Below, one piece after another: positions 18,817 through 26,555 of a stretch of 64,000 nt of DNA. Both the position numbers and the translations under genes were made by a program. The first letter of the stretch is position 1. Each line of letters begins with the position of its first letter. The notes under the pieces were generated by a model that did no database searches, was not told where the DNA came from, and worked only from the letters and a program-made list of their open reading frames with translations. Source of the stretch: Serratia plymuthica (GTDB taxonomy: Bacteria; Pseudomonadota; Gammaproteobacteria; Enterobacterales; Enterobacteriaceae). Where the stretch lies: NCBI RefSeq assembly GCF_018336935.1, contig NZ_CP068771.1, forward strand, positions 1,426,001 through 1,490,000. The letters are read 5' to 3'.

Positions 18817-18871
18817 TTTTAGGTGCGAGCTGCGCGTTTACGAGCGAAACACCCAGGGGAAAAGGAGGAAC

Positions 18872-19711
18872 ATGATGATAAATCTGGCACCTGAGCAGTT
18901 TGGGATGCAACCGGATGAAGTTTTCCGCAATGCGGATTTTGTGGTCACGGCTTTTACCTGTGAAGAGGCCGGCCAGGTGCTGACGTTGGCAAACCGTCGC
19001 GGCACGTTGACGGTATTGCCTTACCGTGGCCTGACGATTTGGGATGCCGATTTTGACGGCTACTCGCTGAAATCGGGGCGTCGCAGCGCCCGGCCGGGCA
19101 AGAACAAACCGGTTGGCGGCGTGGCGTTTCATTCACCCTGGCCGCCGCATGAGGGGGCGCTGGCAGGCATGCAACGGATAGGGTTGCAGGTGGAAGGCGA
19201 TACATTGGCGCTTTACGGCAGCAGAGAACTTTCTCACCCACGTTGTCGGGTACGCCCGGCATTGCGTTTAACGGCGGACAGCGCACAATTTTCCATCGAG
19301 ATGCAAATCACCAACCTTGCCGATGAGCCGCTGCCGTTGGACTACGTTTGCCACCTTAACTATGGCTGCATTCCGGGTGCGGTCTTCCGTCAGAATCTGC
19401 CGGCTCCGGCGTTGGCACCGCACGGGAACGTGGCCGAACAAGAGATGTTGTGCTCGGACGATCTGTCACTGTATGTCGATCAGGCCGAGTTCTTTATGCT
19501 GGCGTCAAAGGGCAGGCGGTACGTAACACGGTTTTCTACCGCCCAGTTCAATTACGGCCTGCGCCCCATTACGCAACAAGGCAGCCAACGCCTGTTCAGG
19601 TTTGTTCAGCCGGCTACCAGCAGCCCGCACGCGCCCGGAGGGGCTGCGGCGGCGAAAATGTTGGAGGGAGGAAAAATGCGGGAGTTTCGCGTCACCACCG
19701 GGGTGGTGTAA
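18872..19711 (+). CDS. Aldose 1-epimerase-like protein (DUF4432)
   Basis: This 279-residue cytosolic protein has a galactose-mutarotase-like beta-sandwich pattern. YRGLTIWDADFDGYSLKSG near residues 50-70 is followed by FHSPWPPHEGALAG, a His in CHLNYG, and a C-terminal FRVTTGVV. No signal peptide is present. AAGGAGG at 18862-18868 precedes tandem ATGs at 18872/18875. It diverges from deoC, and a DeoR-like operator sits in its promoter region. A mutarotase acting on deoxyribose, as described for Salmonella DeoM, is therefore a reasonable inference. Direct homology to DeoM could not be tested. Confidence 0.65.
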   Translation: MMINLAPEQFGMQPDEVFRNADFVVTAFTCEEAGQVLTLANRRGTLTVLPYRGLTIWDADFDGYSLKSGRRSARPGKNKPVGGVAFHSPWPPHEGALAGMQRIGLQVEGDTLALYGSRELSHPRCRVRPALRLTADSAQFSIEMQITNLADEPLPLDYVCHLNYGCIPGAVFRQNLPAPALAPHGNVAEQEMLCSDDLSLYVDQAEFFMLASKGRRYVTRFSTAQFNYGLRPITQQGSQRLFRFVQPATSSPHAPGGAAAAKMLEGGKMREFRVTTGVV

Positions 19712-19714
19712 TGG

Positions 19715-19734
19715 CAGGGGCGATGCCGCCCCTG
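19715..19734. terminator. Hairpin between the epimerase-like gene and ybjG
   Basis: The stem CAGGGGCG/CGCCCCTG has a 4-base loop between convergent stops. The T-run is poor. Confidence 0.5.
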
Positions 19735-19747
19735 TCGTTATGAGCGA

Positions 19748-20353
19748 TTATTCTTTTACCCAGCCCCTGCGGATCGCGAAGGCGAACAGGAAATGGTACA
19801 GGCGCGTCAGCGTAGCGGCGATAGCATCGCCAAACAGGTTCCACACCAGTTGAGCAAACAGGCAGCCGACCAGGCCGAGCAGGAAGCCGCCGACCATATC
19901 CAGCGGCCAGTGTACGCCAAGATACACACGTGACCAGGCGATACCGGCCGCGACGATCAGCAATAAAATGCCGGACCAAACCCGGTGCCAGAACAGGAAG
20001 GACAGGGCAAAGGTAAAGATGGCGGTACCGTGATCGCTGGGGAATGAGCTGTCCGGTGCATGGGCCAGGAAGGTGAAGCCGATGCCGGCGACGAACGGCC
20101 GCTCGTGCGGCAACAACATGCCGATGGTCGCGGCAGAAAGCATGGCGAATAGCAGAGCAATCGTCGTCTTGGCCACCACTTCACGTTGCGATACCAGTTG
20201 GCTTTGTGGCCCCCACAGCCATAGCCCGACGATCAGCATAGGCACGATGGCGATCAGATCGCGCGCCAGGAAGGTCGCGATATCGATTAACCACTCGGGG
20301 GACGCCGGGGTCGCGTTGATCCAGGCGAAAAGAAGATAATTCAACTGCTCCAT
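19748..20353 (-). CDS. ybjG: Undecaprenyl-diphosphatase YbjG (PAP2 family)
   Basis: This 201-residue inner-membrane enzyme dephosphorylates undecaprenyl diphosphate, recycling the lipid carrier on the periplasmic side. The three PAP2 motifs are LLPHERPFV (K/RxxxxxxRP type), SSFPSDHGTAIFTF (PSGH type) and WSRVYLGVHWPLDMVGG (SRxxxxxHxxxD). The opening LFAWINATPASPEW and the motifs match E. coli YbjG closely. It lies 5 bp downstream of a second PAP2 gene, so the two are co-transcribed. Confidence 0.92.
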   Translation of the reverse strand: MEQLNYLLFAWINATPASPEWLIDIATFLARDLIAIVPMLIVGLWLWGPQSQLVSQREVVAKTTIALLFAMLSAATIGMLLPHERPFVAGIGFTFLAHAPDSSFPSDHGTAIFTFALSFLFWHRVWSGILLLIVAAGIAWSRVYLGVHWPLDMVGGFLLGLVGCLFAQLVWNLFGDAIAATLTRLYHFLFAFAIRRGWVKE

Positions 20354-20358
20354 AATAT

Positions 20359-21093
20359 TTACCTTGTCTTGCGGCGGAAATACCCGCTAACCATCCAATA
20401 AACAGCCAGTTGGCTGAGCCAAACCCACCAACCTGCCCACAGGTTATGGGTAAGAAAATGTGCGCCGCGCATGATCTGACCAAACCCCATCATCATGCCG
20501 AGCGCAATGCCGCCAAACCAGCACCAGTAGGCCAGGCGCGGGCGTTGCGGGTAAAACAGGAAAAACAGCGCCATCACCGAAAAACCGCTGGAAGCATGGC
20601 CGCCGGGGAAGCAACGGCCCGGCCCCGGTTCGGCCGGCACCGCGCCGAACAGTGGGTAGGACATCGCTTTACCGCCGTATTCGATCAGATCCCACGGGCA
20701 CGAATGCGCGCTGGTGGCTTTGAGGATCCCGACCACCAACGGCCCGATGCCGATCAGCAGCATGGCGACGATCATGCGCGGGTTACGGCGGTAAATCCCG
20801 TAAAACAGCGCCAGCACCGCGCCGCTAATCACGCCGATCTTCAACAAACGATGGTTGATCAGATCCAGCCAGCGATCGTTCTGCCAGGGGAAATGGCCGC
20901 TGGCGGCGTCGAACCAGTAATTGCTGATGGCCCAATCCAGCTGTTCGTTGCGGGACAACCAAAGGAACAACAACCCACTGACTATCAACCCAAAAACCTG
21001 CCAAAGGTAAAAGGATGCCGGTAAGGAGTAAAGGGCGTTAGTCTGAATTTGTGGTGTCGTTGAGGATTGATTTAATGAAGGTTTTGGGTTCAC
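20359..21093 (-). CDS. PAP2-family membrane phosphatase
   Basis: This 244-residue protein has about six membrane segments. The PAP2 active site is present in a variant form: KATSAHSCPWDLIEYGG, then CFPGGHASSGFSVMALFF, then RGAHFLTHNLWAGW. The His of PGGH and the His of RGAHFLTHN are kept. Such enzymes act on lipid A or on prenyl and glycerol lipid phosphates; the substrate is unknown. Translation probably starts at GTG 21093, as no ATG is available and no strong ribosome-binding site is seen. It heads an operon with ybjG, preceded by a PmrA-box-like sequence. Confidence 0.8.
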   Translation of the reverse strand: MNPKPSLNQSSTTPQIQTNALYSLPASFYLWQVFGLIVSGLLFLWLSRNEQLDWAISNYWFDAASGHFPWQNDRWLDLINHRLLKIGVISGAVLALFYGIYRRNPRMIVAMLLIGIGPLVVGILKATSAHSCPWDLIEYGGKAMSYPLFGAVPAEPGPGRCFPGGHASSGFSVMALFFLFYPQRPRLAYWCWFGGIALGMMMGFGQIMRGAHFLTHNLWAGWWVWLSQLAVYWMVSGYFRRKTR

Positions 21094-21141
21094 GCGCAGG
21101 CTCGGTGACAGTGAGGAATTATGCCACTGTAATAATTCTGT

Positions 21142-21158
21142 CTTAAGAAAACCTTAAC
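21142..21158. promoter_or_regulatory. PmrA (BasR) box-like sequence
   Basis: CTTAAG-AAAAC-CTTAAC matches the YTTAAK-N5-YTTAAK box at 11 of 12 defined positions. It is 49 bp from the PAP2 start (minus strand) and 88 bp from the exported nucleosidase gene on the other side. E. coli ybjG is known to respond to PmrA/BasR. Confidence 0.5.
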
Positions 21159-21245
21159 CCTTCGGCAGACCCGCGAGAAAGCGATAGGCGGAGTTTCGCC
21201 TTTCGGCTAAGGTAAACCTTTGCTTTTTATCGGGACGCTGTGGTG

Positions 21246-22094
21246 ATGACGAAAAAACTGAGCTTTATGCTGTTGGCCGCCTGTGGCGTGGCATTTTCCC
21301 CGTTGGCACTGGCGCAGCAGGGCCATGCAGGCGGGCCGATTGTGGTGCAAGGCGCAATGCCGGTGGAGGCGGAACGCTTCGCCCAACGCCTGGATAACCC
21401 GCGTGAGGAACAGATTGGCGGCTGGCGTTTCTGGCATGGCACCGTGGACGGTTATCCGGTGGTGGTATCGGAAACCCTGAAAGGCATGTCCAATGCAGCG
21501 GCGGCCACGGCGATTGCCGCCACTCGCTTCCAGCCGGTGGCGATTATCAACCAGGGAACCGCAGGCGGCCACGATCCGGCGCTCAAGGTCTACGATATCG
21601 TGCTGGGTAAGTATTCGGTGAGCCTGGGCGCGTTTAAAACACCGAAGAAGGCGGCAGGGGAAGGCAGCGACTCACGGCAATGGCAACCCATGGACCTGCT
21701 GGCTTCGAAGGGCAGTGCGGGTGAGGATAAAAATGTCCACAGCATTCGCCAGTTCCCGGCAGACGCCAACCTGCTGGCGATAGCGGAAGGCGTTAAAGCA
21801 AGTTACACCCGGGGCAAGGTGGTTGAGGGCGTGATTGGCTCCGCCGACGTGTGGAACAGCGAACTGGACCGTATTAGCCATTTCCGGGCAAGTTATCACA
21901 CCTCGGTTGAAGAGATGGAAACGGCTTCTGCGGCGCAGATCGCCGCTTCTTTCGCTATTCCGTTTATCGGCATCCGCGTGCTTTCCAACAATATTACCAA
22001 TCAGGGCAAATACGACCCGCAAACCGGGCTGGCATGCCAGGACTACGTTTATCAGGTGGTGAAGGCCTATATCGCCAAAACCGCCACCCACTGA
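21246..22094 (+). CDS. Exported nucleoside phosphorylase/MTA-SAH nucleosidase-like protein
   Basis: This 282-residue protein has a signal peptide (KKLSFMLLAACGVAFSPLALAQ) followed by a PNP/UDP-phosphorylase fold. KGMSNAAAATAIAATRFQPVAIINQGTAGG is the first nucleotide-binding block. EEMETASAAQIAASFAIPFIGIRVLSN is the ribose/base-binding block, with Glu in MET and Asn at the specificity loop. This fold is usually cytosolic, so export suggests cleavage of external nucleosides or methylthioadenosine-like compounds. The spacing between the blocks fits MTA/SAH nucleosidases better than hexameric phosphorylases. ATG 21246 is used; a GTG lies 6 bp upstream. Confidence 0.8.
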   Translation: MTKKLSFMLLAACGVAFSPLALAQQGHAGGPIVVQGAMPVEAERFAQRLDNPREEQIGGWRFWHGTVDGYPVVVSETLKGMSNAAAATAIAATRFQPVAIINQGTAGGHDPALKVYDIVLGKYSVSLGAFKTPKKAAGEGSDSRQWQPMDLLASKGSAGEDKNVHSIRQFPADANLLAIAEGVKASYTRGKVVEGVIGSADVWNSELDRISHFRASYHTSVEEMETASAAQIAASFAIPFIGIRVLSNNITNQGKYDPQTGLACQDYVYQVVKAYIAKTATH

Positions 22095-22234
22095 GGTTTT
22101 ATCCCGACCAATGGCTGGTTATAGGTTTTTGTAACTACACGTGCGCTATTGTAAAGAAGATTAAACCTATAGCCAGGCTGGCGATAGTGTATTAGTTTAT
22201 GGCCGGAGCATTTTATAAATTGTAGGGATAAAAC

Positions 22235-22747
22235 ATGAACAAGGCATCCGTTGTATTTTCCGGCCTGCTGATGGCCGCTTCCGCCAGCGCTATTGCTGCC
22301 ACCCCGTCCGTTGACGCCGATATCAGCAAACAGCCGCTGGAAAAGATCGCGCCGTATCCGAAAGCGGAAAAAGGCATGAGCCGCCAGGTGATTTACCTGC
22401 CGAAGCAGGAGCAGGAAGAAAACTTCAAGGTTGAGCTGTTGATCGGGAAAACGCTGGAAGTGGACTGTAACCGCCACATGATGGGCGGCATGCTGGAGAG
22501 CAAAACCCTTTCCGGCTGGGGCTACGACTACCTGGTGCTGGATAAGCTGTCTGCACCGGCCTCCACCATGATGGCCTGCCCGGACGGTGCCAAACAGCAG
22601 AAGTTTATCACCGCTAATCTGGGCGATGCCGCCATGCAGCGCTACAACAGCCGCCTGCCGATCGTGGTTTACGTGCCGAAAGACGTGGAAGTGAAATACC
22701 GCGTGTGGAAAGCCGAAGACACCATGAGCAGCGCCGAACAAAAGTAA
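22235..22747 (+). CDS. eco: Ecotin, periplasmic serine protease inhibitor
   Basis: This 170-residue dimeric inhibitor of trypsin-, chymotrypsin- and elastase-like proteases protects cells against host enzymes. The signal peptide ends ASAIAA. The reactive-site loop STMMACPDG carries the P1 methionine, held by the disulfide between the Cys of VDCNRHMM and this loop. The dimerising C-terminal strand [17 protein letters not shown] is present. The match with E. coli ecotin is close over the whole length. AGGGATAAAAC precedes ATG 22235. Confidence 0.95.
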   Translation: MNKASVVFSGLLMAASASAIAATPSVDADISKQPLEKIAPYPKAEKGMSRQVIYLPKQEQEENFKVELLIGKTLEVDCNRHMMGGMLESKTLSGWGYDYLVLDKLSAPASTMMACPDGAKQQKFITANLGDAAMQRYNSRLPIVVYVPKDVEVKYRVWKAEDTMSSAEQK

Positions 22748-22814
22748 CGCGGCACGGCTAAGTCATTATTCGAAACGAACCCGTCTGGAGAGTGGATTGC
22801 GCAGTTGGCAATCG

Positions 22815-22834
22815 CCCGCCGGCGGGTTTTTTTT
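22815..22834 (+). terminator. Terminator downstream of eco
   Basis: CCCGCCGGCGGG forms a compact hairpin (4-base loop) followed by eight T residues, 68 bp after the eco stop. Confidence 0.85.
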
Positions 22835-22946
22835 ATGGTTAAAACCAATATGTACGCCTGTTGCAACCCTGCCCACAGAACTCTATTCTCAGTCGGGATA
22901 GTTTGCCAAACACTTGATGCAACAACTTCTACCTGACTGGGCAAAA

Positions 22947-23915
22947 ATGACAACATTAATTGAATTTAACGCGGTCGTCGCGGCGGCAGAGCGGTTAGCA
23001 GGGAAGGTCATCCGTACGCCAACCATTGCCGGCACGAGATTGGCTGAACACATTCAGAGACCGGTTTTCCTGAAGCTTGAAAATACTCAGCTTGGCGGTT
23101 CCTTTAAAGCGCGCGGGGTGCTTAACAAGTTCCTGAGCCTGAAAGGCGATTTCAAAGAGACCCGATTTGTCGCGGTGAGCGGCGGCAATTTTGGTATCGC
23201 TATTGCCGAGGCTGCGAAGATCTTTGGCGCCAACGTCACTATCGTCATGCCCCCCAACGCGCCGGCGACCTCTGTCGACCGGGTCCGGGGCTTGGGCAGT
23301 TCGGTGATCATAGAATCCGATGTCCATGCGGCATTTGAGCGCGCCAAAGTTATGGCTGACGAGGGATATGTCGTCATCGACGACTGCAACGATTCGCTGA
23401 TAGCTGAAGGGCATGGAACCCTGGCGCTCGAGTTTATTGCCGATTGCCCGGAGTTAACCGACGTTTTCATTGCCGTGGGTGGCGGTGGAATGTTGGCAGG
23501 TGCGGCTACGGCGCTAAAGGCCATTAAGCCGGATATCCGAATCTGGGGCGTTGAGACCGCAGGTGCCAACTCAATGCATCAGGCGTTGCGTGCCGGAAAG
23601 CCGGTAAACATTGATGTCACCTCGATCATCTCTACCCTTGGGGTGCCGCTGATTGATGAAATGATGCTGGCCCATGCCCAAGCCTATGCTGAGGACATAG
23701 TTGTTGTCTCGGATAAGGAGGCGATTGACGGCATGCTCGCCTTTGGCGAACAGGCAAAATTATGGGTTGAACTCGCATCCGGGGCGCTTATACCCGCAGT
23801 TATTGCCACCGCACCCAGGTTACCCTCTGATGCCGTCATCGGGATCGTTGTCTGCGGCGGGAATATCTCGCATCACGACATGGCCAAATGGGTCGCTTAC
23901 TCGCAAGAGCAGTGA
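22947..23915 (+). CDS. PLP-dependent serine/threonine dehydratase-like enzyme
   Basis: This 322-residue fold-type II PLP enzyme is related to threonine dehydratase and serine racemase. Lys54 in GGSFKARGVLNKF binds PLP, SGGNFGIAIA (78-87) contacts the substrate, and VGGGGMLAG (177-185) is the phosphate-binding glycine loop. There is no regulatory ACT domain, so it resembles the catabolic type. The product would be a 2-oxoacid plus ammonia. ATG 22947 is chosen by alignment; ATG 22917 and TTG 22914 are in frame and no clear ribosome-binding site decides. It sits at the edge of the prophage remnant. Confidence 0.8.
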   Translation: MTTLIEFNAVVAAAERLAGKVIRTPTIAGTRLAEHIQRPVFLKLENTQLGGSFKARGVLNKFLSLKGDFKETRFVAVSGGNFGIAIAEAAKIFGANVTIVMPPNAPATSVDRVRGLGSSVIIESDVHAAFERAKVMADEGYVVIDDCNDSLIAEGHGTLALEFIADCPELTDVFIAVGGGGMLAGAATALKAIKPDIRIWGVETAGANSMHQALRAGKPVNIDVTSIISTLGVPLIDEMMLAHAQAYAEDIVVVSDKEAIDGMLAFGEQAKLWVELASGALIPAVIATAPRLPSDAVIGIVVCGGNISHHDMAKWVAYSQEQ

Positions 23916-24324
23916 TTCAGGCCAGTGGGCACGGGACGGATGCCTGATAAAATCCGCAGCCTTCCCGTTGTCATCGTTGGTATTCGGGACCTCACGGCCG
24001 TCTTCATTGGCGGGCTGTGCGGCTTCGACCTATCTATTTATGTTCGGCGATGTTCTGATATTCAGTGAGTCGGGCAATGCGCATGGTGATCTCATCAGGG
24101 GACACAGTCAGTATGGCGGAAGATCTCTAAAGTGAATGGCTTGGTTTAACGGGATACTTACAACTGGAAGCACTGGCACGCGGCGTTAAAGTGAAATTTG
24201 GTGATATTTCAATGCACTATCCGCAGATTAAGGATTGGGCGGACTTCCAATAATTGCTTGCACAATTAAATTTGATAGGCATATGCTGTATGTGCACACA
24301 GTAATTAAGCATCGGAGGGAAAGA
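23916..24324. other. Gene-poor stretch with decayed coding fragments
   Basis: No complete gene is recognised. A short frame from ATG 23940 runs 42 codons. A second stop-bounded frame ending in TAA just after 24250 encodes about 41 residues, including GYLQLEALARGVKVKFGDI and IKDWADFQ, which read like the end of a real protein with no start left. They are probably remnants at the left edge of the prophage scar. Confidence 0.35.
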
Positions 24325-24516
24325 GTGCAAGCAGTGGATGAAGTGGTTGTTTTAGAACGTATTGAACTCATCGCCCGTCTGGGGGTTTGTTATGAGAGCC
24401 AAGCGAAAGATAAAGACATTGCACTGATATGGATTTCAGAACTTGCGGGGGAAATGAAGACCAGCATTGCCCCCGAAAAAGCAGGAGTGATCAGGCAGCT
24501 TGCCGCGATCTCTTAA
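24325..24516 (+). CDS. Small hypothetical protein (63 aa)
   Basis: No family is recognised. GTG 24325 has GGAGGG at 24314-24319 with 5-base spacing, a strong start; the frame itself is open from 24235. The 63-residue product is acidic to neutral and helical in appearance (ERIELIARLGVCYESQAKDKD, then ISELAGEMKTS), with no signal peptide or membrane segment. It lies between the decayed fragments and the AT-rich cargo gene, where P2-like phages carry small early or cargo genes. Confidence 0.45.
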   Translation: MQAVDEVVVLERIELIARLGVCYESQAKDKDIALIWISELAGEMKTSIAPEKAGVIRQLAAIS

Positions 24517-24530
24517 TCCATAGGTGACGT

Positions 24531-24629
24531 ATGAGACGAGATTCGAGATTTAAACTTAGCCGGGGCGTTTATGGAGACGCTAAACTTCAAGATGGTTCTA
24601 TGGGCCAGACGTTTGATTCTGGTTCTTAG
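24531..24629 (+). CDS. Possible 32-residue microprotein
   Basis: ATG 24531 is preceded by AGGTGA and follows the 63-residue gene by 14 bp. It encodes a basic peptide beginning MRRDSRFKLSRGVYGD and ending QTFDSGS. It could be translationally coupled or simply chance. Confidence 0.2.
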   Translation: MRRDSRFKLSRGVYGDAKLQDGSMGQTFDSGS

Positions 24630-24848
24630 CCTCATACATCACATTTAACCAATTAATGACATTACCATAAAAGCTATGTTTAGTTACCTATTAATAATGT
24701 GGGTAATAAAAAACCTATTAACATACTCCCAGACTGTTGTACGTCGATGATAGAGTAATCTATGAGCCATTAGTTAATCGTCTACCGTGTTCTCTTTGTT
24801 ATGTAATGATTGGGTTTTATATTATTTATTAAGCAACTTAACGGAGGC

Positions 24849-24877
24849 TTGATTAATAATATTTATTAAACTACATT
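24849..24877 (+). promoter_or_regulatory. Candidate sigma-70 promoter for the AT-rich cargo gene
   Basis: TTGATT and TACATT are separated by 17 bases, about 55 bp upstream of ATG 24933. The flanks are very AT-rich, which lowers specificity. Confidence 0.35.
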
Positions 24878-24932
24878 TTAATGGCATTAAGCAAAGTAGC
24901 TTTCCTAATAACTTGTCAATCTAGAGGTGTTT

Positions 24933-25496
24933 ATGAAAAATCAAATAGAAACAAGTGAACAACAAAAAGATATCGCCAAATTTTTTGCAAGAAAACTCAT
25001 TGATGCTTCCCGAAGAATTGACCCAAGTTTCTCAAAAGATAAGGATCCGACAGATGCATTCGCAGATGCGTTACTGCACGAATATAATGGCGTAGAGTGG
25101 AAACCTTCTGTCGCCGTTAAAGTATCTGGCGCACATGTATCTGATACAGGTGAAGACGTTGCGTTTTTCGAATCTTATGATTCTACACCTATATTCCAAA
25201 AAGATTTTAACGTCGCGGCCATGATTGATGTACACATCGAGGTGCTGGAACTTGGTGAAAGAAAGTATAAACTCAATATAAACGCCAACATACTTGGCTA
25301 CAAAGTGGGGGGGCTCACTCTGAGTTTTGACAATGGCGTTCTTTCATCAAATAACGAGTATTTGTCTCCTTCCATTGACATTTGGTATAGTGCAACTATC
25401 AGTTTCAACGATGGATTCCATATTGAGTTTGACGCCGATGTAAAACCGTGGTTAATTTCAAAGTTCCACATCGGCCCCCTTAATTTGGATTTTTAA
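24933..25496 (+). CDS. Uncharacterised AT-rich cargo protein (187 aa)
   Basis: No family is recognised. ATG 24933 has GAGG at a suitable distance. The N-terminal 45 residues look helical and charged (QQKDIAKFFARKLIDASRRID). The rest alternates polar and hydrophobic residues in beta-strand fashion, with paired motifs FNVAAMIDVHIEVLEL, YKLNINANILGYKVGG and FNDGFHIEFDADVKPW. There is no signal peptide or membrane segment. Base composition is clearly lower in GC than the backbone, and about 300-400 bp of AT-rich noncoding DNA flanks each side. It lies 570 bp from a P2-like cos site, on the side where P2 carries tin and old, so a phage cargo or defence role is possible but unproven. Confidence 0.6.
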   Translation: MKNQIETSEQQKDIAKFFARKLIDASRRIDPSFSKDKDPTDAFADALLHEYNGVEWKPSVAVKVSGAHVSDTGEDVAFFESYDSTPIFQKDFNVAAMIDVHIEVLELGERKYKLNINANILGYKVGGLTLSFDNGVLSSNNEYLSPSIDIWYSATISFNDGFHIEFDADVKPWLISKFHIGPLNLDF

Positions 25497-25634
25497 TTAC
25501 CGGTAAACATCTTCTGGTTTAACTGAGGTTTGGCACGGAGTCGTTGGATAATTCTCTGGGATTAATCTGGTTTGATAACTTCCAGATTGGGTTTGTAATT
25601 ATTTTTTTCAGTGTCTTTGATACTCTCCCATTAA

Positions 25635-25669
25635 ATCCTCCGACTCTGTTGGAGGATGTTTTCTCTCTC
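25635..25669 (+). terminator. Hairpin downstream of the AT-rich cargo gene
   Basis: The 7-bp stem ATCCTCC/GGAGGAT (9-base loop) is followed by a T- and C-rich tail (GTTTTCTCTCTC), about 140 bp after the gene. Confidence 0.55.
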
Positions 25670-25995
25670 TTTTATTTATAATGCTTTTAATGGCGGTTGT
25701 TGAGTTAAAGAATAAATCCTCTGAGGATGTGGTAGCCAGAACTAATCCCGGCGGCGCCTCTTTTTCCAAAGCCTCCGTAGAGGCCGGTCAGCACGGTTGA
25801 TGACTGAAGAACCGATACTTGCTAAACAGCTTTGTTTCCGTAGAGCGGATATGTGCGTTAGCAACCCCGCACCATCACCTAATAATTTATATCTAAAAAT
25901 GGTGAGGTTTTAACAACCTTTAGTTGCCAAAGGTTGATGCATGCATCAGGTGCATGGTTTTGCATGATGATCCGGTATGATTTTTATCCCCCGCA

Positions 25996-26021
25996 GCGCC
26001 AGCACTGGCGCGGATCGCGCC
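25996..26021. repeat. Overlapping GC-rich hairpins near cos
   Basis: GCGCCAG-CA-CTGGCGC (25996-26011) and GGCGCG-GAT-CGCGCC (26007-26021) share bases, so only one can form at a time. Together with the 14-bp palindrome at 25935-25948 they suggest a protein-binding region beside cos. Confidence 0.45.
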
Positions 26022-26063
26022 GGATCATGCAACTGCATTAAAAGCGACATATAAAGCGCGCAG

Positions 26064-26082
26064 GCGAGGCGGGGATAGCATT
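26064..26082. other. P2-like phage cos site
   Basis: GGCGAGGCGGGGATAGCAT matches the 19-base P2 cohesive end (GGCGAGGCGGGGAAAGCAC, from memory) at 17 of 19 positions. Its position before the 3' end of a Q-type portal gene is the P2 arrangement. Confidence 0.75.
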
Positions 26083-26237
26083 GCGCGCAAGTGGTGTTTA
26101 GACTATTTCAAATTGTCCGCCAGCGGGCCATCACGGCGATTTATCGAATCATTCAAGCATCCACGCAGTTTTAGAACACAACGCGCTAGCGGCGCTCTCA
26201 GGCGTTTGTAGCAGCACGCATTTCTATATCAAACCAT

Positions 26238-26324
26238 GACACCAAAAAACGACACCATTACACCCTTGCAATAGTGTCACAAAGTGATACTGTAAACCCC
26301 ATGAACAAACGACACCAAAAAACG
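26238..26324. promoter_or_regulatory. Repeats in the hicA promoter/start region
   Basis: The 14-bp direct repeat GACACCAAAAAACG occurs at 26238-26251 and again inside the first hicA codons at 26311-26324. Between them, GTGTCAC-AAA-GTGATAC (26274-26290) is an inverted repeat with one mismatch. HicB antitoxins often bind such repeats at their own promoter. Confidence 0.4.
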
Positions 26325-26555
26325 CTGTCAGATGTGTTTGCCCGACCTGTCAACGGTTCTATAAAGTGGTCTGATATTGAGGCGCTTTTTACCGCATTAG
26401 GGGCGGAGATTCACGAAAGGGAAGGTTCTAGGATCGCGGTGTTGTTGAAAGATGAAAAACGTGTCTTTCACCGGCCACACCCCAGACCTACCACTGACAA
26501 GGGGGCGGTTAACTCCATACGGATCTGGTTGGATAGCTTAGGAATTAAACCATGA
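26301..26555 (+). CDS. hicA: HicA-family toxin (mRNA interferase)
   Basis: This 84-residue protein has the double-stranded-RNA-binding-like HicA fold. The order is IKWSDIEALFTALGAEI, EGSRIAVLL, VFHRPHPRPTTDKGAVNSIRIWL. The FHRPHP...DKGAV block identifies the HicA subgroup that lacks the usual G-S-H histidine, having GSR instead. Such toxins cleave mRNA when the antitoxin is lost. The frame opens at 26274, but ATG 26301 gives the family length. The stop overlaps the ATG of hicB (ATGA), so the pair is translationally coupled. Confidence 0.85.
   Translation: MNKRHQKTLSDVFARPVNGSIKWSDIEALFTALGAEIHEREGSRIAVLLKDEKRVFHRPHPRPTTDKGAVNSIRIWLDSLGIKP

Larger units (their letters stand above)
25497..26300. 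other. 800-bp noncoding stretch containing the cos region
   Basis: No gene is supported. It contains a terminator at 25635-25657, the perfect palindrome TGATGCATGCATCA at 25935-25948, overlapping hairpins at 25996-26021, the cos-like sequence at 26064-26082 and the control region of hicA. Confidence 0.6.

Noticed and set aside
22815..22834. rybB-terminator-like sequence as a possible prophage attL
   Set aside because: Only the generic GC stem and T-run are shared with the rybB end; it fits better as the eco terminator.
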